A stretch of DNA of 58,358 bases, from assembly GCA_002256995.1 (NCBI GenBank), contig NCGX01000017.1:1-58358 (forward strand), read 5' to 3'. Positions 1 to 7,693 of this stretch are shown piece by piece (within the stretch, counting starts at the first letter, position 1; the number at the start of each line of letters is the position of its first letter). The position numbers were made by a program, and so were the translations under genes. A model generated the notes under the pieces. That model saw only the letters and a program-made list of their open reading frames with translations, had not been told where the DNA came from and ran no database searches. This DNA comes from Hydrogenophilales bacterium 16-64-40. Its GTDB lineage: Bacteria; Pseudomonadota; Gammaproteobacteria; Burkholderiales; Thiobacillaceae.

Positions 1-512
1 CGGCCTTCGATGGCGCGGCGGCTTTTCGACTGGATGATGCCGAGGATGCGGTCGGAGTCGCGCACCGACGAGACTTCCGGGTTGGTGACGACGATGGCCT
101 CGTCGGCGAAGGTCAGCGCCATCACCGCGCCGTGCTCGATGCCGGCGGGCGAGTCGCAGACGATGTAGTCGAAGCCCTGGTGTTCCAGTTCCTTCAGCAC
201 CTTCTCCACGCCTTCCTCGGTGAGCGCATCCTTGTCGCGCGTCTGCGAGGCGGGCAGCACGAACAGGTTGTCGGCGTGCTTGTCCTTGATCAGCGCCTGG
301 TGCAGGTTGGCATCGCCCTGGATGACGTTGACGAAGTCGTACACCACGCGGCGCTCGCAGCCCATGATGAGGTCGAGGTTCCTGAGGCCGACGTCGAAGT
401 CGATGACGGCGGTTTTGAAGCCGCGCATGGCGAGGCCGCTGGCGATCGATGCGCTGGTGGTGGTTTTGCCAACGCCGCCCTTGCCGGAGGTGATGGTGAT
501 GATGGTGGCCAC
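1..512 (-). CDS. minD: septum site-determining protein MinD (N-terminal part)
   Basis: Membrane-associated ATPase that recruits MinC and blocks division septa at the poles. The gene runs off the left edge, so only about the first 170 residues are present. Translation from a GTG at 512 gives the deviant Walker A motif SGKGGVGKT directly after the N-terminal beta strand, the hallmark of MinD/ParA ATPases. An AGGAAG ribosome-binding site lies 5 bases upstream of the GTG, which decides the start. minC lies 26 bp upstream in the same direction, the usual minCDE order, so minE is expected just outside the window. Confidence 0.93.
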   Translation of the reverse strand, partial: MATIITITSGKGGVGKTTTSASIASGLAMRGFKTAVIDFDVGLRNLDLIMGCERRVVYDFVNVIQGDANLHQALIKDKHADNLFVLPASQTRDKDALTEEGVEKVLKELEHQGFDYIVCDSPAGIEHGAVMALTFADEAIVVTNPEVSSVRDSDRILGIIQSKSRRAIEG

Positions 513-538
513 AGAGCTTCCTTTTTTACTTGGGGAGA

Positions 539-1285
539 TTAGAGGGATTCGATGATGATCTGGCTGGCGTCGGCCAGGCGGATTTGCGCCGGCTTCTTTG
601 CCACGGCGGCATCCAGCGCCGTGTCGAAGGTGCGATACACGCCCGCGATCGAGACCAGCTCGGCTTCGAGATGCGTGGTGAAAATCCGTGCCGAGGTGTC
701 GCCGCGCGCGCCCGCGAGCGCCCGGCCCTTGAGCGGCGCATACACATGGATGCTGCCGTCGGCGATGACTTCCGCGCCGGGGTTGACCGCCGCCAGCACC
801 ACGATGTCGCCGCCCGCCGCGTACACCCGCTGGCCGGAGCGCAGCGGCTTGTCGATGATGCGGGTGGGGACGGCGGAGGGCGCTGCTGGTTGCGGGGCGG
901 GCGCCATTTCGGGCGCGGGCTCGGGTTCGGCCATGACAGCGGCCGGCGTCGGTGCAGCGGCATTCAGCACCAGCAACCCCGCCTGCCTGGCGCTGGCGGC
1001 CAGTTCGGCCGATGCGTTCTGCACCGCGAACGGATTCAGCCCGCGGCTTTTCAGTTCCTGCGCCAACCAGGCCCAGTCGGGCGAGGCCGCGTCGGCCGGC
1101 AGGCGGCCGCACTCGAACACCGCCGCCTCGCCGCCGAAGAAATCTGGCGTCGCGGCAAACAGCGTGCTGATGTGGGTGGCCAGCGCGGCATGCTCGGCGC
1201 TGTTGAGGATGACCTGTATGCCGGCGAGCCGCGTGGTTTTCAGTTCCAGCGCGGGCGCGGGGCGGGGCTCACGTCGGCGCGGCAT
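539..1285 (-). CDS. minC: septum site-determining protein MinC
   Basis: Inhibitor of FtsZ polymerisation, active at the membrane with MinD. The 248-residue product has the two expected parts: an N-terminal FtsZ-inhibiting domain to about residue 105, a proline/alanine-rich linker (about 110-145), and a C-terminal beta-helix domain (from about 150) with the conserved RSGQRVYA and GDIVVL segments that bind MinD. Length is normal. It is the first gene of the minCDE operon; no clear promoter was identified in the 295 bp upstream. Confidence 0.93.
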   Translation of the reverse strand: MPRRREPRPAPALELKTTRLAGIQVILNSAEHAALATHISTLFAATPDFFGGEAAVFECGRLPADAASPDWAWLAQELKSRGLNPFAVQNASAELAASARQAGLLVLNAAAPTPAAVMAEPEPAPEMAPAPQPAAPSAVPTRIIDKPLRSGQRVYAAGGDIVVLAAVNPGAEVIADGSIHVYAPLKGRALAGARGDTSARIFTTHLEAELVSIAGVYRTFDTALDAAVAKKPAQIRLADASQIIIESL

Positions 1286-1392
1286 GGCGGGCAGGGGGAT
1301 GGAAATTCACGAAACAGACTGATCGAAAGCAACCCCGAGAGTCTAGCCGTACCCGCATCGCGGGGCAACCACGCATTGCCACGCACGCTGGT

Positions 1393-1449
1393 TCAGGCAG
1401 CTTCTTTCGGCCGCAGCTGACGGCTGTAGAGGAATTCCAGCACCTGGCT
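1393..1449 (-). pseudogene. duplicated 3' end of nrtD (remnant)
   Basis: Reads SQVLEFLYSRQLRPKEAA followed by a stop on the minus strand. The intact nrtD at 3313-4110 ends SQVLEFLYSRQMRPKEAA plus stop, so 17 of 18 residues agree, and at the DNA level the two stretches are nearly identical. No other part of an ATPase gene is present here. It is either the last trace of a second transporter ATPase gene or a partial duplication of the nrtD end. Confidence 0.75.
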
Positions 1450-1474
1450 TCACGAAGGTGTGCATATTGGAATA

Positions 1475-1495
1475 GATACCGACATGGTCGGTATC
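1475..1495. repeat. perfect short palindrome
   Basis: Arms GATACCGAC and GTCGGTATC separated by ATG. It lies inside the unidentified open frame described for 1286-1580. It could be an operator or chance; no adjacent promoter was recognised. Confidence 0.4.
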
Positions 1496-1580
1496 TGCGT
1501 TGGTGAGCGAGCCGGACGCGAAAACCCGTCCGCTGTCGGTCTTGATGGCGAGCAGTAAGTCATGGCGTGGGGAGGTCTTT

Positions 1581-2546
1581 TCAGTCGGCCTTTATCGCCC
1601 CTGTTTTCGGCTTCTGACTCAAGAGCAGCTGCTCTGCGAGCGCGCCCAGATACACATACAGGCCCAGGCCGATCAGCAACCCGACCGCCGCCGCCATCAT
1701 CCACACGCCGTCGAGCACGTGCTCGCCGTCGCCGACGGCGGATTTGAACATCAGCAGCAGGCCTTCGATCGATACCGCGATCAGGATGGCCGCCATGAAG
1801 CGCGTGATGGTGCGCCGCGTCGAGCTGTGGCGGTAGACATCCTTATGCATCAGCACTTCCTCTTCGAGGATGGTTTTTCCGAGGTCGAATACCGCCAGCC
1901 CCAGGGTCAGGAAAATGATCACGCCGAAGGGTTTCAGATGCAGATTGGCGCCGCCGGCTTCACTGAAAATTTCGGTTAATTCGATCAGCGCGGCATAGCC
2001 CAGCAGCCCCACCACCGCAAACAGGCCGGCGACGATGACGCTGTACACGCCCTTGAAAAACGGTACGAAGCGCTTGCGCGAGGCGTCGCCCATGAGGAAG
2101 GCGACCGCCTCGGCCAGGTCGATGTCGAGCACCAGATAACCGGCTTCCTGGCCATGGTGGATACGCACGATGGCCGTGATGCAGAGCAGCCCGCTGCCGT
2201 TGGAGAGATAGGGCGCGGTGATCGCCACGCCTTCCGGCTGGGCGTGCGCCAGCACGAAATACGGACGTTGGGCGCGATTCGATCCTTGTCCCTGCCCGCC
2301 CGCCGGGTGCCCCTTGCGCACTGGCAGGTTAGGCGTGAGTTGTACGCCGGTGGCGTCCAGCAGATACAGCAGATCGACGAAGGGATAATGCTTTCCCGCG
2401 CAGCGCACCGCTTCGTCACACGCGCTGGCATCGTCGAACAGCGCGGGGCTGGCAATCCCGGTGACGATAGACGCGATCAGATCGTAAAGCGCGTGCCGGT
2501 ACTCCTCATACCGTTCGATGACCGCGAGATAGCTGGGGCTCGCCAT
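1581..2546 (-). CDS. membrane protein with extracytoplasmic-type sensor region (PDC/Cache-like), unknown role
   Basis: 321 residues. Residues about 1-155 are soluble and resemble a PDC/Cache ligand-sensing fold (LLYLLDATGVQLTPN, RPYFVLAH, GLLCITAIVRI, GYLVLDIDL), but no signal peptide or N-terminal membrane segment precedes it. Residues about 165-305 contain four hydrophobic helices (FFKGVYSVIVAGLFAVVGLL, FGVIIFLTLGLAVFDLG, FMAAILIAVSIEGLLLMF, WMMAAAVGLLIGLGLYVYLG). No kinase, cyclase or methyl-acceptor domain is attached, so output is not obvious. It follows the nitrate-transporter genes on the same strand, suggesting a link to nitrogen-oxide sensing; that is inference. The PDC assignment is by pattern only. 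Confidence 0.6.
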   Translation of the reverse strand: MASPSYLAVIERYEEYRHALYDLIASIVTGIASPALFDDASACDEAVRCAGKHYPFVDLLYLLDATGVQLTPNLPVRKGHPAGGQGQGSNRAQRPYFVLAHAQPEGVAITAPYLSNGSGLLCITAIVRIHHGQEAGYLVLDIDLAEAVAFLMGDASRKRFVPFFKGVYSVIVAGLFAVVGLLGYAALIELTEIFSEAGGANLHLKPFGVIIFLTLGLAVFDLGKTILEEEVLMHKDVYRHSSTRRTITRFMAAILIAVSIEGLLLMFKSAVGDGEHVLDGVWMMAAAVGLLIGLGLYVYLGALAEQLLLSQKPKTGAIKAD

Positions 2547-2553
2547 TGCGCGG

Positions 2554-2673
2554 TCAGGCCGCCTCCTGCGGCCGCATCTGGATGCTGCTACCGCATATCG
2601 GCGCCAGGGTGCACTCGCCCACCTGCCCGCAAATGGACAGCCTGTCCGGAAATGGGATGCGTCTCATAGGCAT
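2554..2673 (-). CDS. possible 39-residue small protein ending in an nrtD-like tail
   Basis: An ATG at 2673 opens a 39-codon frame beginning MPMRRIPFPDRLSIC, with three cysteines, and ending QMRPQEAA plus stop. That ending matches the QMRPKEAA end of nrtD, and 19 of 21 bases agree over the best stretch, so this may be a third duplicate of the nrtD 3' end with new sequence attached rather than an independent gene. It sits 7 bp upstream of the membrane sensor-like gene, in the same direction. No convincing ribosome-binding site was seen. Confidence 0.3.
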   Translation of the reverse strand: MPMRRIPFPDRLSICGQVGECTLAPICGSSIQMRPQEAA

Positions 2674-2716
2674 GGGTGATTATTTCAATTCCAGTTAGGA
2701 GCGACTGTATTTCGTA

Positions 2717-2760
2717 GGGTGCGTTATACGCACCGTTATTGTTGGTGCGCATAGCGCACG
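2717..2760. repeat. paired palindromic repeat (GGTGCG...CGCACC type)
   Basis: Two hairpins in tandem: GGTGCG/CGCACC at 2718-2734 and GTGCGC/GCGCAC at 2745-2759, in an AT-richer stretch beginning TTCGTAGGGTGCG. This resembles interspersed extragenic palindromes common in proteobacteria. It lies in the 126-bp gap between the 39-codon frame and the next upstream gene; otherwise that gap shows nothing. Confidence 0.6.
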
Positions 2761-2799
2761 ATATTCATTGGTTGTTGCAGTTTCTATTGCATATTGGAA

Positions 2800-3303
2800 T
2801 TACTTTCCAAACCAGCGCGCGCTGGGCGCGTCCAGAAATTCACAAGCCGGCAGGTAATGGCTGCCGTCGCAGGAGAAATTCAGCCCGACCAGACCGTTGA
2901 TGAGGTTGAGCGAGCCGGCGCGCAGGTATATCTGTTCATCTGAAAAACGCAGGATGCGGAACATTTCCAGCACCGGACGGATGTGCTGCGGCGCCACGAC
3001 GGCCTCGGCCGGGTAGTGGGTCGGCGGACAATCGTGGCAGGGCGTGGCATTCAGCAACTCGTCCACCGACAGCACCCGATAGCGGTGGGGGTCGGTGTAC
3101 AACCACAGGGTGACCCGGCTGCTGGAGAAATGCAGCTTGGCGTGGAACACGCCGTGCTGGCACATGAGATTTTCGACCTGGGCGAAGGTCTCGTTGAACT
3201 GGTCGTCCATCGCCGAGCGTATGCGGCATTGCTCGAACAGCCCACCACGGATGGCGGGATCGCCGCGGTACTGCCTCCAGCGAGAATCCGGGTCAGGCGG
3301 CAT
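2800..3303 (-). CDS. conserved-looking protein of unknown function in nitrate locus
   Basis: 167 codons from the ATG at 3303, only 9 bp after the nrtD stop, so almost certainly co-transcribed with it. An internal ATG at 3210 (MDDQFNETFAQVEN) would give 136 residues; neither start has a good ribosome-binding site. The protein has scattered cysteines and histidines (MCQHGVFHAKLHF, TPCHDCPPTHYPAE, FSCDGSHYLPACEFL), including a CHDC pair that could hold metal or heme. No membrane segment or signal peptide. I do not recognise the family. The position between the transporter ATPase and a sensor-like membrane protein suggests a role in nitrate or nitrite handling, but that is inference. Confidence 0.6.
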   Translation of the reverse strand: MPPDPDSRWRQYRGDPAIRGGLFEQCRIRSAMDDQFNETFAQVENLMCQHGVFHAKLHFSSSRVTLWLYTDPHRYRVLSVDELLNATPCHDCPPTHYPAEAVVAPQHIRPVLEMFRILRFSDEQIYLRAGSLNLINGLVGLNFSCDGSHYLPACEFLDAPSARWFGK

Positions 3304-3312
3304 GGGATCGGG

Positions 3313-4110
3313 TTACGCGGCCTCCTTGGGCCGCATCTGGCGGCTGTAGAGGAATTCCAGCACCTGGCTGCGCAGGTCGTGATAGCGCGGCTCGTGCGCC
3401 AGTTGCAGGCGTTCGCGCGGGCGCGGCAGATCGACGGCGAGGATTTCGCCGATGGTCGCGGCCGGACCGTTGGTCATCATCACGATGCGGTCGCTCAATA
3501 ACACCGCTTCGTCGACGTCGTGGGTGACCATGATGACCGTGCTTTGCATCGCCGCGACGATCTTCATCAGCTCGTCCTGCAGGTGCGCGCGGGTCAGCGC
3601 ATCGAGCGCGCCGAAGGGTTCGTCCAGCAGCAGCACCTTGGGTTCCATCGCCAGCGCGCGGGCAATTCCGACACGTTGTTTCATGCCGCCGGAAATTTCA
3701 CCCGGCAGCTTGCTGGCAGCGTGGGTCAGCCCCACCAGTTCCAGCACGGCGCTGGTGCGTGCCTTCAACTGCGCTTTCGATTCGCTACCGCCGAACACTT
3801 TTTCCACCGCGAGGAAGACGTTCTCGAACGCAGTGAGCCAGGGCAGCAGCGAATGGTTCTGGAACACCACCCCGCGTTCCGGCCCCGGCCCCTTGATCTC
3901 CTTGTTGGCGAGCAGCAGCACGCCATGGGTGGCATCGAGCAGCCCGGCCACCAGATTTAGCAGGGTGGACTTGCCGCAGCCGGAGTGGCCTATCAGGGTG
4001 AGGAACTCGCCCTGCTGCACCTTGAGATTGATGTCAGTGAGCGCGATGAATTTTCCTTTTTTGGTGTTGAACACCATCGATGCGTTTTCGATATGGACGT
4101 AGCTTTGCAT
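3313..4110 (-). CDS. nrtD: nitrate/nitrite ABC transporter ATP-binding protein NrtD
   Basis: Cytoplasmic ATPase that powers nitrate import with NrtA and NrtB. 265 residues from the ATG at 4110, which has GGAGAC upstream; an in-frame ATG at 4149 lies inside nrtB and is less likely. Walker A GHSGCGKST (about residue 41), Q-loop FQNHSLLPW, signature SGGMKQRVGIARAL, Walker B VLLLDEPFGALD and the switch histidine in VTHDVDEAV are all present. The sequence is typical of the nitrate/sulfonate/taurine importer class. It starts 13 bp after nrtB. Its C-terminal end (RPKEAA) recurs twice more downstream as remnants. Confidence 0.93.
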   Translation of the reverse strand: MQSYVHIENASMVFNTKKGKFIALTDINLKVQQGEFLTLIGHSGCGKSTLLNLVAGLLDATHGVLLLANKEIKGPGPERGVVFQNHSLLPWLTAFENVFLAVEKVFGGSESKAQLKARTSAVLELVGLTHAASKLPGEISGGMKQRVGIARALAMEPKVLLLDEPFGALDALTRAHLQDELMKIVAAMQSTVIMVTHDVDEAVLLSDRIVMMTNGPAATIGEILAVDLPRPRERLQLAHEPRYHDLRSQVLEFLYSRQMRPKEAA

Positions 4111-4123
4111 GTCTTGTCTCCTG

Positions 4124-5038
4124 TCAGTCGTAACTAAAGCGTTTCGCAACCAGCATCAGCGCTTGCTCGAGCAGCAGCCCGACGATGCCAACGACGAAGA
4201 TGGCAATGATGATGTGGGCGACGTTGAGGTTGTTCCATTCGTCCCATACCCAGAAGCCGATGCCAACACCGCCCGTGAGCATTTCAGCAGCGACGATCAC
4301 CAGCCAGGCCACACCGATCGCCAGACGAACACCCGTTAGCACATACGGCAGCACCGCCGGGAACAGGATTTTGGTGAAGACCTTGAATTCCGACAGCTTG
4401 AGCACGCGTGCGACGTTCATGTAGTCCTGCGGAATACGCTGCACGCCGGCGGCGGTGTTCAGCACCATCGGCCAGATGCTGGAAATGAAAATCACCCAGA
4501 TCGACGCCGGTTCAGCCCTTTGCAGCACCAGCAGACCAATCGGCAGCCACGCCAGCGGCGACACCGGGCGCAGGATGCTGATGATCGGCGACAGCATGCG
4601 GTTGAGAAAGTCGAAGCGGCCGATCATGAAGCCGAGCGGAATTCCTACCAGCGCGGCGGCGCCGAATCCGAGCCCCACGCGATACAGCGAATTGAGGATG
4701 TTCCAGCCGATGCCCTTGTCGTTGGGGCCGTTGTCATAAAACGGGTCGGAAAACAGCTCCACCGCCGAGGCCCAGGTTTCAACCGGGCCGGGAATGGATT
4801 TGTTGGTGTTGGCAATCAGCGCCCACACGGCGACAAACAGCACCATGCCGAGGATGGGCGGGATGGCATTCCGGAACAGATTCACTGCGCCTTCGATCAG
4901 GCGCTTGCCCGATTCGGTTTCAAAAAGCGGCGTGCGCCGTACGGGGAGATCCGCAGCGGGCACTTTGGGCGTCAGGGCGATATCCTTGCCGGACAGGATA
5001 TGGTTAAAAATTTCGGGTGTTGCATTGACTGCGCTCAT
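4124..5038 (-). CDS. nrtB: nitrate ABC transporter permease NrtB
   Basis: Inner-membrane subunit, 304 residues. After a ~55-residue cytoplasmic N-terminus, a first membrane helix (IPPILGMVLFVAVWALIA) is followed by the BPD_transp_1 core with five more helices and the EAA-type coupling loop around NVARVLKLSEFKVFTKILFP. The motif GVAWLVIVAAEML is characteristic of NrtB/CmpB/SsuC permeases. It lies between the globin gene and nrtD in one transcription unit. Confidence 0.92.
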   Translation of the reverse strand: MSAVNATPEIFNHILSGKDIALTPKVPAADLPVRRTPLFETESGKRLIEGAVNLFRNAIPPILGMVLFVAVWALIANTNKSIPGPVETWASAVELFSDPFYDNGPNDKGIGWNILNSLYRVGLGFGAAALVGIPLGFMIGRFDFLNRMLSPIISILRPVSPLAWLPIGLLVLQRAEPASIWVIFISSIWPMVLNTAAGVQRIPQDYMNVARVLKLSEFKVFTKILFPAVLPYVLTGVRLAIGVAWLVIVAAEMLTGGVGIGFWVWDEWNNLNVAHIIIAIFVVGIVGLLLEQALMLVAKRFSYD

Positions 5039-5111
5039 ATCGCACTCCTGAGTGTTGATTAAGCGCTCCGGCCCGCCTGGTTTGTAACTGCCAGCCAGGC
5101 GGACGAAGCGT

Positions 5112-5525
5112 TCACGCTGTGGCGTAGGCCGCCTGTTTCATGGCGGATGCCAGCGTGGTGTAGGTTTCCACCCAGGCATCCTTGACCGCCGGGGTGAACT
5201 GCTCTCCCAGCCCTTGGCCCAGGGTCCAGATCAACGCGCTGCCCACAGTGTCGTAATGCGCTTCCGTCACGCCGTAAGCGACATGGCGACGCCCCATGTC
5301 CTCAACCGCCCCCAGAATCGGGCCGAGATTATCCAGGCTGTTGACGGCCGTATTGATGATCATCATCAGCTTGCGGCCCTGCTCCACCATGTCGCCCTTG
5401 AACATGCTGCGCAGTGAGGGATCGAGCTCGAACAGCTGGCCGTAGAACAACTGCGCCGCAGTGTCCTTGATCGGGAGAACCTGCTGCCAGCTGCTGCGTA
5501 CCAGTGCAATTTTTTCGGGGGTCAT
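5112..5525 (-). CDS. single-domain bacterial globin in the nitrate operon
   Basis: 137 residues matching the Vitreoscilla hemoglobin / single-domain flavohemoglobin-like globin family: MTPEKIALVRSSWQQV start, LFELDPSLRSMF (C-D region), proximal histidine in RRHVAYGV, and ALIWTLGQGLG (G helix). There is no reductase domain, so electrons must come from elsewhere. Such globins bind oxygen and nitric oxide and can protect against NO. The gene sits between nrtA (40 bp) and nrtB (73 bp), all on one strand, so it should be co-expressed with nitrate uptake; the likely job is dealing with NO formed from nitrite, which is inference. The start has AAGGAA upstream. Confidence 0.9.
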   Translation of the reverse strand: MTPEKIALVRSSWQQVLPIKDTAAQLFYGQLFELDPSLRSMFKGDMVEQGRKLMMIINTAVNSLDNLGPILGAVEDMGRRHVAYGVTEAHYDTVGSALIWTLGQGLGEQFTPAVKDAWVETYTTLASAMKQAAYATA

Positions 5526-5565
5526 GACAATTCCTTTCCTTGAATTAATTGAGGTTTGATCTCGG

Positions 5566-6837
5566 TCAGGCTTTGATTTTGAAGCCGTCGGCGTAGGCCT
5601 TGGGGTTCTTGCCGTCCCACACCACGCCGTCGATCAGCTTGCTGGTGCGCATGTCGGACTTCGGCAGCGGCGTCTTGGTCATCGCCGCGGCGGCCTTGTA
5701 CACGTCAATGCGGTTGACCTTCTTCGCCACCGCCAGATAGTCGGGGTGCTCCTTCAGCAGGCCCCAGCGCTTGTGCTGGGTGAGGAACCACATGCCATCG
5801 GACAGGTAGGGGAAGCCCACGAGGCCGTTGTTGTAGAACTTCATGTAGTTGGGGTCGTTCCACTTCTTGCCGATGCCGTTGTCATACTGGCCTAGCATGC
5901 GGTCCTCGATCGAATCGAAGTCGGTGTTCACGTAGGACTTGGCCGAGATCACCTTGGCCACTTCGGAGCGGTTGCTCATGGTGTCGATGTATTTCGACGC
6001 ATCGAGAATCGCCGCCACCATGGCGCGCGCGGTGTTGGGATATTGCGCGACGAAGTCGGCCGTGGTGCCGAGTACCTTCTCCGGATGATCCTTCCAGATA
6101 TCCTGTGTCGTGGCGGCGGTGAAGCCGATGTTGTCGCGGATCGCGCGTGCGTTCCACGGCTCGCCCACGCAGAAGCCGTCCATGTTGTCGACGCGCATGT
6201 TGGCGACCATCTGCGGCGGCGGCACGGTGATCACCTTGGCCTGGGTGAAGGGGTTGATGCCGTAGGTCGCCAGCCAGTAATACAGCCACATCGCGTGGGT
6301 GCCGGTGGGGAAGGTCTGGGCGAAGGTGTATTCCTTCGGCTCGGCGGCGACGAGCTTGGCGAGCGATGCGCCGTCGGTCACGCCCTTGGCCTTGAGCTGG
6401 TTCGACAGCGTGATCGCCTGGCCGTTGTGGTTCAGGTTGGCCAGCACCGCCATGTCCTTCTTCGGTCCGCCGATGCCCATCTGCACGCCGTAGATCAGGC
6501 CATACAGCACATGCGCGGCATCGAGTTCGCCGTTCACCAGCTTGTCGCGCACCGCAGCCCACGAGGCTTCCTTGCTGGGGGTGATGGTGAGGCCGTATTT
6601 CTTGTCGAAGCCCTTCACCGAGGCCATCACCACCGACGCGCAATCGGTCAGCGGAATGAAGCCGATGCTGAGGTTGGGTTTTTCCGGCGCGTCGGAACCG
6701 GCGGCCCAGGCGCCCTGACGCACGCCCGGCGGCACCAGCGCCATCAGGGCGGCGGCAACCGAAAGTCCGCTGGTCTTTTTCATGAAATCTCGCTTGCTCG
6801 GGTCTTGTACAAGGGGCTTGTCCTGGGTGTCGCTCAC
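5566..6837 (-). CDS. nrtA: nitrate-binding periplasmic protein NrtA
   Basis: Solute-binding protein of the CmpA/NrtA family, 423 residues from a GTG at 6837 (GGAG nine bases upstream). The N-terminus has a twin-arginine-like export signal in which KR replaces RR (SKRDFMKKTSG followed by a hydrophobic stretch and AWA), suggesting Tat or Sec export. The mature part begins LSIGFIPLTDCASVVMA and contains typical family segments such as GPKKDMAVLANLNHNGQAI and PPPQMVANM. The presence of a signal peptide argues that this is NrtA and not the cytoplasmic sensor NasS. It is the first gene after the regulated leader at 6851-6944. Confidence 0.92.
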   Translation of the reverse strand: MSDTQDKPLVQDPSKRDFMKKTSGLSVAAALMALVPPGVRQGAWAAGSDAPEKPNLSIGFIPLTDCASVVMASVKGFDKKYGLTITPSKEASWAAVRDKLVNGELDAAHVLYGLIYGVQMGIGGPKKDMAVLANLNHNGQAITLSNQLKAKGVTDGASLAKLVAAEPKEYTFAQTFPTGTHAMWLYYWLATYGINPFTQAKVITVPPPQMVANMRVDNMDGFCVGEPWNARAIRDNIGFTAATTQDIWKDHPEKVLGTTADFVAQYPNTARAMVAAILDASKYIDTMSNRSEVAKVISAKSYVNTDFDSIEDRMLGQYDNGIGKKWNDPNYMKFYNNGLVGFPYLSDGMWFLTQHKRWGLLKEHPDYLAVAKKVNRIDVYKAAAAMTKTPLPKSDMRTSKLIDGVVWDGKNPKAYADGFKIKA

Positions 6838-6850
6838 GGTGTGTTCTCCA

Positions 6851-6885
6851 AATAAAAAGGCGTCGCCTTCAGGGCGGACGCCTTT
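6851..6885 (-). terminator. intrinsic terminator in the nrtA leader (attenuator)
   Basis: On the transcribed strand the stem AAAGGCGTC/GACGCCTTT, extended by GCC/GGC, is followed by TTTTATT, 14 bases before the nrtA start codon. A terminator located between promoter and gene implies transcription attenuation, as in Klebsiella nasF controlled by an ANTAR protein. NasT, encoded just upstream, is the obvious candidate antiterminator. Confidence 0.8.
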
Positions 6886-6913
6886 GTCCAGTAATGAAAG
6901 ATTTGACGGTCAC

Positions 6914-6944
6914 GCTGAAAGCCACATCGTTGCGACTGTTCAGC
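6914..6944 (-). promoter_or_regulatory. candidate ANTAR-binding hairpin in nrtA leader
   Basis: The leader RNA can fold GCUGAA-C-AGUCGC, loop AACGAU, GUGGCU-UUCAGC: twelve base pairs with one bulged C. The six-base loop has A at position 1 and G at position 4, the loop signature reported for ANTAR targets. It lies immediately downstream of the predicted sigma-54 start and upstream of the attenuator. A second hexaloop, usual in ANTAR motifs, was not found convincingly. Confidence 0.6.
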
Positions 6945-6952
6945 TTGGGATT

Positions 6953-6968
6953 AGCAACCACTGTGCCA
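6953..6968 (-). promoter_or_regulatory. sigma-54 promoter of nrtA operon
   Basis: TGGCACAGTGGTTGCT on the minus strand, an exact fit to the TGGCAC-N5-TTGCW consensus. Predicted start about 6942, just before the leader hairpin. This makes the nrtA-globin-nrtB-nrtD unit nitrogen-regulated, presumably by NtrC. Confidence 0.82.
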
Positions 6969-7099
6969 GCTGCTCAAGTGCGTTGTATTGCATGGGTTTT
7001 TCGGTAAGGCGGTGATGCATGGGGGTCAGTCTGAATGTCCGGCCGTGCATCCATGCAGTGCATGTTTGCGTTGCCGTGCACCAATCAGGGCCGCATGAA

Positions 7100-7666
7100 T
7101 CAGGCGAGTGGTTTCTGCAGAATCTGCCGTGCGATGTCCGCCAGCTTCAGGCCGCGATCCATCGCCGCGCGCCGCATCTCGCGATAGACCTCGGGCTCCG
7201 ACGCGCCGGTCTGCTTGATCAGCAGCGCCTTCGCCTGGTCGATCAGCTTGCGCTCCGACAGTTCGAGGCGGGTCTGGTCCAGCTGGTCGTGCAGCGCCTG
7301 GAAGGCCTCGAAGCGTGACACCGCCACGTCGAGGATCGGGCGGATGCGCGCCGGGTCGAGGCCGTCGACCACGTAGGAGGTCACCCCCGCCTGCGTCGCC
7401 GCGCGAATCGACTCGGCGCTGCCGTCGCCGGTGAACATCACGATCGGACGCGGACAATCCTGGTTCGCCACGCAGATGTGCTCCAGCGTGTCGCGGTCCG
7501 GTGAGTCCTGCGCGATGATCACCACGTCCGGGCGCAGCGCCTGCACCTGCGCATCCAGGCTGCGTGCCGAGTTCAGCGTGGCCGCGACCACGCAGCCCGC
7601 CGCTTCCAGCGCCGGCACCAGCATCGCCAGCCGGTCGGGCTGGTTTTCAACAATCAGTACGCGCAT
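7100..7666 (-). CDS. nasT: NasT-type response regulator with ANTAR RNA-binding domain
   Basis: 188 residues. Residues 1-120 are a receiver-like domain (MRVLIVENQPDRLAML start, VVIIAQDSPD where the phosphoacceptor region lies). Residues about 128-185 are an ANTAR domain (ELSERKLIDQAKALLIKQTGASEPEVYREMRRAAMDRGLKLADIARQIL), which binds paired hairpins in leader RNA and prevents termination. NasT normally works with the nitrate sensor NasS, which is not in this window. Both its own leader and that of nrtA carry intrinsic terminators, so it probably controls both. The start was chosen at the only ATG giving a full receiver domain. Confidence 0.9.
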   Translation of the reverse strand: MRVLIVENQPDRLAMLVPALEAAGCVVAATLNSARSLDAQVQALRPDVVIIAQDSPDRDTLEHICVANQDCPRPIVMFTGDGSAESIRAATQAGVTSYVVDGLDPARIRPILDVAVSRFEAFQALHDQLDQTRLELSERKLIDQAKALLIKQTGASEPEVYREMRRAAMDRGLKLADIARQILQKPLA

Positions 7667-7693
7667 GTTCGTTCAATCAATTCGTTCGGCCAC

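Larger units (their letters stand above)
1286..1580. other. intergenic region with gene debris
   Basis: No intact gene. The half nearest minC shows nothing recognisable. 1393-1449 is a duplicate of the nrtD 3' end (separate entry). From about 1450 to 1580 the minus strand has an open frame (residues such as DLLLAIKTDSGRVF and HVGIYSNMHTF) that reads like protein but matches no family I recognise and has no start; it runs straight into the nrtD-like tail. The stretch includes a perfect 9-3-9 palindrome at 1475-1495. Confidence 0.5.

Noticed and set aside
6953-6974. Second ANTAR-type hairpin with hexaloop GCACAG
   Set aside because: The same bases form an exact sigma-54 promoter, so they are not in the transcript; the loop also lacks A1/G4.
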